From NCBI GenBank assembly GCA_937910265.1, contig CALEPD010000013.1:1-5261 (forward strand): 5,261 nucleotides of DNA, in the 5' to 3' direction. The notes beneath the pieces were generated by a model. The model was given only the letters and a program-made list of their open reading frames with translations. It had not been told where the DNA came from and did not search any database. Origin of the DNA: an uncultured Bacteroidales bacterium. Its GTDB lineage: Bacteria; Bacteroidota; Bacteroidia; Bacteroidales; P3. Each line of letters starts with the position of its first letter. Position 1 is the first letter of the stretch. Made by a program: the position numbers and the translations under genes. Of the stretch, positions 1-5,261 are shown piece by piece.

Positions 1-980
1 AAGCCATAATCGTTGGGGAAATACCATTTTACGGGGGCAGTGTAATCCCAACCATCGTTGAGGCTACCAGCAACACCCATAGCATCGCCGCGGGAGCGCT
101 TGAAGTTGGCAAGGAATTGTCCATAATAGTTAGGATTGGCTGAACGGACACTTTGACCAGCCCAAGGATAGTTTTTGTGCTCGATGATACGTTCGTCATA
201 GGTATTGCCGATCATACCCAAGGCTGCAAATTCCCATTCTGCTTCAGTAGGAAGTCTGTAATAGGGTACCAAAATACCGTCAGTACGTCTAACAGCACGG
301 CTTTCGCCACCTGCAGAGGGGTTGTAATCGGTGAGACCCTCTTTGGTTTCGCCGGTAAATCTACCTGCGAGATATACGTCGGTTCTGAAAGCGGTTTCGG
401 CTCTAAGTTCGGTTTGATCCAAAGCGATTACGCCAGCATCGACCAAAATACGTTCATTGACACGGTCGGTTCTCCAAATACAGTATTGAGAAGCCTGTTC
501 CCAAGAAACACCCACTACAGGATAGTCGTCGTAAACGGGGCTCTGGAAATAGAAATCGACAAAACCTTCGCGCCAAGCCAATTTATCACGCCAAGCATTG
601 GTATCGGGATAGATTTCAGCCACTTTTTCAGGATACTCGTCACCGTAAGCACGCTGCATCCAGTAAACGAACTCACGGTAGTCGACATTACGGACTTCAG
701 TTTCGTCCATATAGAAGGAGGAAACGGTAACGGTATGGGTAATATTACTCCACTGATAGCGTGGGTCATCGGATACTCTACCCATGGTAAAGGCTCCACC
801 TTCAATAAAGATCAAGCCAGGATGGAAATCGGGCATAGTAGTATTCTCGGAGACTTCAAAACCGCCCCACTCGGAATCGTTGTAATTCCAACCGGTAGTT
901 GACGATGTTTTTTTGCTCCCACAGGCTGTCAAGAGAACAGCGAAAACGAGAAAAAGAGCCGTGAATCTTGTGCTTTTCAT
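1..980 (-). CDS. gldK: GldK/PorK, T9SS outer-membrane ring lipoprotein (3' end off the left edge)
   Basis: Type IX secretion lipoprotein; in the family GldK/PorK sits at the periplasmic face of the outer membrane and forms a large ring with GldN/PorN. I translated 326 codons from the ATG at 980 without a stop; the rest is outside the window. Residues 1-20 are a lipoprotein signal peptide with lipobox LTAC, lipidated Cys20. The FGE-sulfatase (SUMF1)-like domain starts near residue 55: FIEGGAFTMG (58-67), SFYMDETEV (88-96), PVVGVSWEQASQYCIWR (154-170) and YRLPTEAEWEFAALG (241-255). The segment at about 175-240, and the later run ANFKRSRGDAMGVAGSLNDG (291-310) followed by TAPV, match my memory of GldK rather than GldJ or true FGE enzymes. 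It lies 73 bases after porP with no convincing promoter or Shine-Dalgarno between them, so cotranscription is likely. GldJ is the main alternative; the porP neighbour favours GldK. Confidence 0.92.
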   Translation of the reverse strand, partial: MKSTRFTALFLVFAVLLTACGSKKTSSTTGWNYNDSEWGGFEVSENTTMPDFHPGLIFIEGGAFTMGRVSDDPRYQWSNITHTVTVSSFYMDETEVRNVDYREFVYWMQRAYGDEYPEKVAEIYPDTNAWRDKLAWREGFVDFYFQSPVYDDYPVVGVSWEQASQYCIWRTDRVNERILVDAGVIALDQTELRAETAFRTDVYLAGRFTGETKEGLTDYNPSAGGESRAVRRTDGILVPYYRLPTEAEWEFAALGMIGNTYDERIIEHKNYPWAGQSVRSANPNYYGQFLANFKRSRGDAMGVAGSLNDGWDYTAPVKWYFPNDYG

Positions 981-1053
981 ATGAACAGTGTATTAATTTC
1001 TTTTTATCTAAAATGTAACGTAAAAAAACGAAATTTGTTTCACTCAAGTCAAA

Positions 1054-2058
1054 TTAGAAGGCAGGACATCTGATGGCTTTGACTTTGTGACGCGGAGCTG
1101 GTGCGGGCAAAAGGTAGCCTAAAGTGATTTCGTGAGCTCCTGCGGTATTGTTAGCCAGCTTGGAAACGGTCACGTCATAGCTATAACCGATTTTAAAATA
1201 ATCCTGCTGAATACCGGCCATAAAGATGAAGGCATCGGAGTTCTGTGGACCTTGTCTAAACCAAGCTCCTACGATGAATGGCAGCCAGTCGAGGTAGACA
1301 CCATAGTTGAAGTAATGGAAACCGCCTTGATACTGATATATAATATTGGGAGAAACGACCGGGGTCCCCAAACCTAAGGAGGATGTACGACGTGCTTCTT
1401 TAGAAACATTGAAGAGTGCACCAGCGTTGGCACTGATTTTCATAGGGATGCGGTCTTCAGAATAGAAGCCTTGATTGGGGCGTGTCAAGTGAGATACAGC
1501 CGCACCAACATACCATTGCTCACCGGTGGCAAGGATACCGGCATTGAAGTCGGCATACCAGTTGCTCAAATCTTCGGGGGGTTGGGCGGATGTATTATTG
1601 ATAAAACCATTAATAAGGTCTATCTGATCGCCAAAGCGGAGATTTTCGTCCCAGGTAAGGCTGGTGTTGGCAACCGATGCCTGCAAAGCAATATTCATGA
1701 AGGCCTTTCTTCCGAGTTGGAAGCGGAAAGAATAGACCAAACCTAACATATTTGATTTCAAGGCACCGTGGTCGCCTTGACGGTCGCTCATCAAAATAAC
1801 ACCGATACCGCCGTGCAAGGGGTCGATGTACTGGTCGTAAGAGGCTGAGATTGTTGAATACGCACTGACCAAACCGGGCCACTGGTAACGGCCTGTGAAG
1901 GACAAGCGTGGAGCCACCTTAGAACCTGCAAAAGCAGGGTTGAGGTAAATCGGGTTAGCGTAGAACTGAGAAAAGCCCACATCTTGGGACTGAGCGCTGA
2001 ATGCACCGCTTAAAAACAGCAGCAAAGCTAACGATATTTTTTGTATTTTTTTCATCAT
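1054..2058 (-). CDS. porP: PorP/SprF family T9SS outer-membrane protein
   Basis: A complete 334-residue protein of the PorP/SprF family, predicted outer-membrane beta-barrel proteins needed for type IX secretion and, in gliding species, for adhesin export. The signal peptide is residues 1 to about 22-24 (Lys-rich start, Leu-rich core, probable cleavage before a Gln in SAQSQD). The mature protein opens with the family hallmark FSQFYANPIYLNPAFAGS (29-46). Alternating hydrophobic/polar strands and aromatic residues follow (for example FHYFNYGVYLDWLPFIVGAW), as expected of a barrel. The end, KVKAIRCPAF, is the usual family C-terminus. There are two adjacent ATGs (2058 and 2055); I take the first, and the choice changes one residue. 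No Shine-Dalgarno is visible, which is normal for Bacteroidota. It is the first gene of the visible porP–gldK unit, with a 276-base intergenic region upstream that probably holds its promoter. Confidence 0.95.
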   Translation of the reverse strand: MMKKIQKISLALLLFLSGAFSAQSQDVGFSQFYANPIYLNPAFAGSKVAPRLSFTGRYQWPGLVSAYSTISASYDQYIDPLHGGIGVILMSDRQGDHGALKSNMLGLVYSFRFQLGRKAFMNIALQASVANTSLTWDENLRFGDQIDLINGFINNTSAQPPEDLSNWYADFNAGILATGEQWYVGAAVSHLTRPNQGFYSEDRIPMKISANAGALFNVSKEARRTSSLGLGTPVVSPNIIYQYQGGFHYFNYGVYLDWLPFIVGAWFRQGPQNSDAFIFMAGIQQDYFKIGYSYDVTVSKLANNTAGAHEITLGYLLPAPAPRHKVKAIRCPAF

Positions 2059-2096
2059 AATAATTGAATATAATACACCTAAAATGGATTGGCAAT

Positions 2097-2126
2097 ATTA
2101 CGATTTTTTTAGCAAATAATCGTAAT
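2097..2126. repeat. Inverted repeat upstream of porP (possible operator or 5'-UTR hairpin)
   Basis: ATTACGATT at 2097-2105 is the exact reverse complement of AATCGTAAT at 2118-2126. After one mismatch (2106/2117) the pairing continues for three more T-A pairs (2107-2109 with 2114-2116), leaving a four-base loop at 2110-2113. The element lies 39 to 68 bases upstream of the porP start. It is not followed by a T-run in the minus-strand direction, so it is not an intrinsic terminator for transcription towards porP. It could be an operator for a dimeric regulator or a hairpin in the porP leader. Function is inferred; the AT-rich setting raises the chance of coincidence, though nine perfect pairs including two C-G pairs are more than I would expect. 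Confidence 0.5.
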
Positions 2127-2151
2127 TTCAATGATTTTTTTTTATATTTAA

Positions 2152-2179
2152 CAAAATATCAACGTCTTATTTTTACCAA
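2152..2179 (-). promoter_or_regulatory. Weak candidate Bacteroidota-type promoter for porP
   Basis: On the minus strand there is a TTG at 2179-2177 (possible -33 element), then 18 bases, then TATTTTG at 2158-2152. The Bacteroidota consensus is TTTG at -33 and TAnnTTTG at -7, so the -7 match is one base short. This would give a leader of roughly 85 bases carrying the inverted repeat at 2097-2126. Such matches arise easily in AT-rich DNA, so this is only a candidate. Confidence 0.22.
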
Positions 2180-2295
2180 TCAGTTATATTTTCTATTGTA
2201 GAATTGCCGTTATCCATCTCGAAAAAGACAAAATTCAATCTTTTTTTTTAATATTTTACCATTGTTACCAAAAGCTTAAAATACGCCTTTTGCCA

Positions 2296-2323
2296 TTGCC
2301 TGACAGGAGACCTGTATTGGCAA
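2296..2323 (-). terminator. Hairpin after the mannosidase gene, possible transcription terminator
   Basis: ACAGG (2303-2307) pairs with CCTGT (2311-2315) around a three-base loop. After a small internal loop, TTGCC (2296-2300) pairs with GGCAA (2319-2323). It starts 12 bases past the mannosidase stop codon, where an operon end is expected. The following minus-strand sequence is AT-rich (GTATTTTAAGCTTTTGG, with A9 further on) but has no immediate U-tract, so intrinsic termination is plausible but not certain. Confidence 0.4.
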
Positions 2324-2334
2324 AGCAAGCAACC

Positions 2335-4359
2335 TTATCGACCCAAGAAATCGTTCAAACTTTTGATTGTAACTTTTACATTGGACATATCGGCAGCACT
2401 ATCAAGGGGTAAGAATTTCACATTAATGGTATCGCCACTTTCGAGGCAAAAATAATTGCGCTCAAAGCGTCCATCGACATGCGGACTGGTTTGCAGCATG
2501 ACGTCGTGCAGGTAGCTTTGCGCAGACAGTGTAACGGACAACTCGCCTTGCTGATCGACATGAGAGACCAGCTTGAATGCCGGCTTTGGAAGGTTTAGAT
2601 GCTTGGGGTATGTGGAATAATAATTGTCCCAATAAGAGATATCGGCATTGGGGTCGAATAATTCCTTGACTCTGTAATGCAAGGCTTTCCAATTGCCGTA
2701 GTAGTCGATACTGCTCCAGGAAGCCACTGGCCAACAATCGTTAAGCTGCCAATACAATGTACCCATGCAATGGGGGGAGGCCTTTAGATGGGACCATACG
2801 CCATAGCCCGTGCCCCAAGCCTGAAGCAATTGAGAGAGGTAGCAATAATCCTCCAAGGAGACGGTCTTGCTATCGAAGCCATAGTACTGCATCATCGCCT
2901 TGTCGATAATAGCCACTCCCCTATTATGTTTTTGGTGGGTATTCATAGACGGAGAGCCGATGAAACGTTCGTCTTCGGGGCAGCAGCGGCATATTGTGCT
3001 CCAATCGGGATAGCTCTGGAAGCCATATTCGGACATGAAACGGCCTGTTTTCTCGGCGTACATCTCAAATGGAAGCTCACCCCACCATACGCCCCAATAA
3101 TGAGAGTCGCCGTGGGTACAACATTCGGGATGCCCCCAACCATACAATGGGGAAGATGACACATAGGGACGGTTGAGCGGGTCGTACAATGAAACCGCAT
3201 TGGCCAGCACTCCATTTGATGAAAAGAGGGTGTCGATGGAGTGGCTCAAGAAGTCGATTTGTCCCTGATTCCATGCATATTGGCTTTGCCATCCCCAATC
3301 TTCCCAACCGTTTTTCACTTCGTTGTTGCCACACCATATCACCACACAGGGATGTTTGGCGATACGCTGCACCTGGTAGCTGGCTTCCTCCTTTACGTTT
3401 TCGATGAAATCGTGGCTGAATGGATAAAGAGCACATGAGAAATTGAAATCCTGCCACACCATAATTCCCAAGGAATCACACAGTTCGTAGAAATAATCAT
3501 GCTCGTATATTCCGCCGCCCCAGAGGCGAATCATGTTGAAATTGGCAGCCTTGGCAGACTCGAGCAAATGCCTGTACTTTGCCTTGAGCTGCGGGGTGAG
3601 GATTGGGAAACTATGGGTTGGAATCCAGTTGACGCCCTTAATCATAATGGGCTTGCCATTGTCGTAGAAAGTGTAAGCCAAACCTATTGAATCGGGTTCG
3701 GCCTTAAATGCGATTTCATGCTCGTCGAACCAAGTGCCTTTGAGGATCTGGACTTCTTGTTGAGAATCCGCCCCACATTCCTGTATATAAACATCTTGCC
3801 ATATTCCGCAGGAATTGAGTACCGGACCCCAGTCCCAACCTTGCTGATAGGGAGCGGTACGGGAGAATGCCCTCTTGTCGGGAATGTCGAAACCCAACCG
3901 CTTATGGGCCAGGCTATCGAAGTGACGTGTGGGATGGAACACCACCCTGACTTCGTTGGTGTCGTCTAATTTGTCGGCATGCAGCGTGACCTTGAATTTG
4001 CGAAACATGTTGTTTGCAGACAATACCAAGGAATCGTTCAGATAGACATTCGCATAGGTCTGCAAACCATCGAACACCAACTCGAACGAATCTTTTGCAT
4101 TATTCGGCACATAGAGCGGGGATCGGTAGACCCATACAGAATCATCGACCCATTGGACAAGGGTTTCGTTGTTACCATAGAAAGGGTCCGGAATAATGTT
4201 ATGGTTCATCAAATCGGTATGGATACATCCGGGCACCGTGGCGTAATGCCAATCGCCGTTGTAGAGAAATTGCCAATCGCCCAGGCGGGCCGGGACATCA
4301 GATTTGGAACACGAAACGATGCACAATGATGCAACTATCAACAGTAAACGGGCTTTCAT
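2335..4359 (-). CDS. GH2 beta-mannosidase-like lipoprotein, compact form lacking two sandwich domains
   Basis: Predicted retaining glycoside hydrolase family 2 enzyme that would release non-reducing-end beta-mannose from oligosaccharides. Residues 1-17 form a lipoprotein signal with lipobox IVSC, Cys17, so it should be anchored in the envelope. The N-terminal jelly-roll domain covers about 25-192 and includes FDGLQTYANVYLNDSLVLSA and WDWGP (175-179), a motif that reaches into the active site in known beta-mannosidases. The barrel covers about 225-565: KGVNWIP, RLWGGGIYEHDYFYELCDSL, VWQDFNFSCALYP, WCGNNE with acid/base Glu347, and SEYGFQS with nucleophile Glu444. The last domain (about 592-674) carries SPHVDGRFERNYF. 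Length is 674 against about 860 for typical relatives such as BtMan2A; the two sandwich domains on either side of the barrel are reduced to short linkers near 193-218 and 569-590. The start ATG is 8 bases after the rsmG stop, implying cotranscription. Substrate is not known; no SusC/SusD-like partner is in view. Confidence 0.9.
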   Translation of the reverse strand: MKARLLLIVASLCIVSCSKSDVPARLGDWQFLYNGDWHYATVPGCIHTDLMNHNIIPDPFYGNNETLVQWVDDSVWVYRSPLYVPNNAKDSFELVFDGLQTYANVYLNDSLVLSANNMFRKFKVTLHADKLDDTNEVRVVFHPTRHFDSLAHKRLGFDIPDKRAFSRTAPYQQGWDWGPVLNSCGIWQDVYIQECGADSQQEVQILKGTWFDEHEIAFKAEPDSIGLAYTFYDNGKPIMIKGVNWIPTHSFPILTPQLKAKYRHLLESAKAANFNMIRLWGGGIYEHDYFYELCDSLGIMVWQDFNFSCALYPFSHDFIENVKEEASYQVQRIAKHPCVVIWCGNNEVKNGWEDWGWQSQYAWNQGQIDFLSHSIDTLFSSNGVLANAVSLYDPLNRPYVSSSPLYGWGHPECCTHGDSHYWGVWWGELPFEMYAEKTGRFMSEYGFQSYPDWSTICRCCPEDERFIGSPSMNTHQKHNRGVAIIDKAMMQYYGFDSKTVSLEDYCYLSQLLQAWGTGYGVWSHLKASPHCMGTLYWQLNDCWPVASWSSIDYYGNWKALHYRVKELFDPNADISYWDNYYSTYPKHLNLPKPAFKLVSHVDQQGELSVTLSAQSYLHDVMLQTSPHVDGRFERNYFCLESGDTINVKFLPLDSAADMSNVKVTIKSLNDFLGR

Positions 4360-4367
4360 ATAAAGGT

Positions 4368-4991
4368 TCAGTCTTTGGGAAGATATACGATCTTCTTGGT
4401 TTCAAAAAAATCTTCGGTATAGAAATCGCTCAGATTCCATGTTTGTACTCTATTCTTAAAGGGGGCCAGTTCGGCTTCGAGGTCACCGCCTTTCAAATAT
4501 ACAATTCCGTTGCGCAATGAATGGTTGTGAGTTGGTTTGAATTTTGTTTTGACCCATTGGTAGAACACGTCGAGCGAGGTGACTGCACGAGAGACGACAA
4601 AATCGTATTTTGCAGGGACTTGCTCGGCCCTGATTTGCTCGGCCACGCAGTTTTCGAGTCCGATTTGGGCGGAGACATCCTGTACCACCTTGATTTTCTT
4701 ACCGATTGAGTCGACAAGATGGAACTGAGCATTGGGGAAGGCTATTGCCAACGGTATGCCGGGAAAACCGCCACCGGTGCCCACATCGAGGATGCTTGCC
4801 CCGTCGTTTGGGGACAATATTTTGGCGATGGCCAATGAATGCAGGACATGGTGCTGGTAAAAGCAATCCATGTCTTTTCGGGAAATCACGTTGATTTTGG
4901 AGTTCCAATCTTCATATATAGGCATCAGAGCGGCAAACTGCTCTTTTTGCCGCTCTGATAGCATGGGGAAATATTTTAATATAATATCCAT
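4368..4991 (-). CDS. rsmG: RsmG (GidB), 16S rRNA m7G527 methyltransferase
   Basis: Cytoplasmic SAM-dependent enzyme that methylates N7 of G527 in 16S rRNA, in the 530 loop of the decoding region; loss of it in other bacteria gives low-level streptomycin resistance. The 207-residue length equals that of the E. coli protein. Visible family motifs are INVISRKD (33-40), HHVLHSL (47-53), the SAM-binding loop ILDVGTGGGFPGIPLAI (67-83), HLVDSIGKK (91-99) and the catalytic-face segment VVSRAVTSL (132-140). A C-terminal strand with YLKGG follows, also typical. The start ATG is 5 bases past the rpoD stop and the stop is 8 bases before the mannosidase start, so the gene sits in a tight run of three. No Shine-Dalgarno is seen, and the short gap suggests translational coupling to rpoD. 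The reading frame is intact, including across an A7 run (plus strand) at 4404-4410. Confidence 0.97.
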   Translation of the reverse strand: MDIILKYFPMLSERQKEQFAALMPIYEDWNSKINVISRKDMDCFYQHHVLHSLAIAKILSPNDGASILDVGTGGGFPGIPLAIAFPNAQFHLVDSIGKKIKVVQDVSAQIGLENCVAEQIRAEQVPAKYDFVVSRAVTSLDVFYQWVKTKFKPTHNHSLRNGIVYLKGGDLEAELAPFKNRVQTWNLSDFYTEDFFETKKIVYLPKD

Positions 4992-4996
4992 ATATT

Positions 4997-5261
4997 TTAT
5001 AGGTATGCCTTGAGATTCTTGCTCTTGGAACTGGTTTTGAGACGCTTGATACCTTTTTCCTTGATTTGTCGTACTCGTTCGCGAGTGAGGTTGAATTTCA
5101 TTGCGATTTCGTCGAGACTTAATGGGTGTGCCAAACCGATTCCGAAATACATTTTGATCACTTCACGCTCGTACTCGGTGAGCGTAGAGAGGGCCCGGTC
5201 GATTTCGAGAGACAAGGACTCCTTCATCAATTTGTCGTCGGTGTCGGGGGTGTCCTCGTTG
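4997..5261 (-). CDS. rpoD: Primary sigma factor RpoD, C-terminal part (5' end off the right edge)
   Basis: The last 87 codons of a sigma-70 factor. The open frame continues to the window edge, so the true start is outside. Residues just inside the edge, NEDTPDTDDKLMKESLSLEI, are the acidic linker between regions 3 and 4 usual in Bacteroidota RpoD. Region 4 follows: ALSTLTEYEREVIKMYFGIG (region 4.1), then LSLDEIAMKF and LTRERVRQIKEKGIKRLK, the region 4.2 helix-turn-helix that contacts the -35-type (in this phylum -33) promoter element. The protein ends SKNLKAYL, close to the SK-LK-YL ending of Bacteroidota housekeeping sigma factors, which are short (about 290 residues). ECF sigma factors lack this ERVRQI…RLK signature; a second group 1/2 sigma cannot be fully excluded from the C-terminus alone. 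rsmG starts 5 bases after its stop. Confidence 0.93.
   Translation of the reverse strand, partial: NEDTPDTDDKLMKESLSLEIDRALSTLTEYEREVIKMYFGIGLAHPLSLDEIAMKFNLTRERVRQIKEKGIKRLKTSSKSKNLKAYL

Noticed and set aside
153..902. A 249-codon open frame on the plus strand
   Set aside because: It lies wholly opposite gldK, whose minus-strand frame matches the GldK family from signal peptide to the edge. The plus-strand translation has no recognisable domain and is an antisense shadow.
1..980. GldK read as a formylglycine-generating or sulfatase-modifying enzyme
   Set aside because: The fold motifs match SUMF1, but the lipobox, the GldK-type inserted segment and the porP neighbour show it is the T9SS structural lipoprotein. 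The part where the enzyme's catalytic cysteines would lie is outside the window.
981..1053. A separate promoter for gldK in the 73-base gap after porP
   Set aside because: A -7-like TACATTTT exists on the minus strand, but the nearest upstream TTG is about 27 bases away, beyond usual spacing. Readthrough from porP is simpler.
3979..4329. Plus-strand open frames opposite the mannosidase (also 2788-3159, 3189-3407 and 3718-3969)
   Set aside because: They are antisense to a clearly coding GH2 gene and show no family features.
2335..4359. The mannosidase as a cargo of the neighbouring type IX secretion system
   Set aside because: It has a lipoprotein signal and its C-terminus is the ordinary last GH2 domain, with no T9SS C-terminal sorting domain.
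4404..4410. A7 run within rsmG as a phase-variation site
   Set aside because: The run is short, the frame is intact and the protein ends at the family's normal length.
4997..5230. A stand-alone 77-residue helix-turn-helix protein starting at a TTG
   Set aside because: The frame stays open to the window edge and the upstream residues match the RpoD region 3–4 linker, so it is the end of a longer sigma factor.

Overview
The window reads as a piece of a Bacteroidota chromosome, most likely from the Bacteroidales side. The reasons are the gene pair porP–gldK (the order seen at the Porphyromonas por locus), a primary sigma factor whose region 4 resembles the Bacteroidota type, lipoproteins with classic lipoboxes, start codons without Shine-Dalgarno sequences, and AT-rich intergenic DNA around more balanced coding DNA. 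All five genes lie on the minus strand, so transcription runs from high to low coordinates. No RNA genes, mobile elements or CRISPR arrays were seen.

Right part (5261 to 2335): the C-terminal 87 codons of rpoD (its start is off the right edge), then rsmG after a 5-base gap, then a GH2 beta-mannosidase-like lipoprotein after an 8-base gap. The spacing suggests a single transcript. It joins the primary sigma factor, the 16S rRNA m7G527 methyltransferase and an envelope glycosidase. A hairpin just after the mannosidase stop may end it.

Middle (2334 to 2059): 276 bases of AT-rich intergenic DNA. It holds the possible terminator, several T-runs, a weak Bacteroidota-type promoter candidate and a clean inverted repeat 39 to 68 bases upstream of the porP start.

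Left part (2058 to 1): porP/sprF (outer-membrane beta-barrel-type protein) and, 73 bases on, the first 326 codons of gldK/porK (outer-membrane lipoprotein with an FGE-sulfatase-like fold), which runs off the left edge. These are components of the type IX secretion system (T9SS); gldL, gldM and gldN would be expected next, outside the window.

The most unusual item is the mannosidase. Both catalytic glutamates and the active-site motifs are present, but the protein is about 190 residues shorter than typical family members. The loss falls at two places, where the two immunoglobulin-like beta-sandwich domains flanking the barrel should be. It therefore looks like a compact beta-mannosidase with the N-terminal domain, barrel and last domain only. 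The rest of the window is largely core-genome content.
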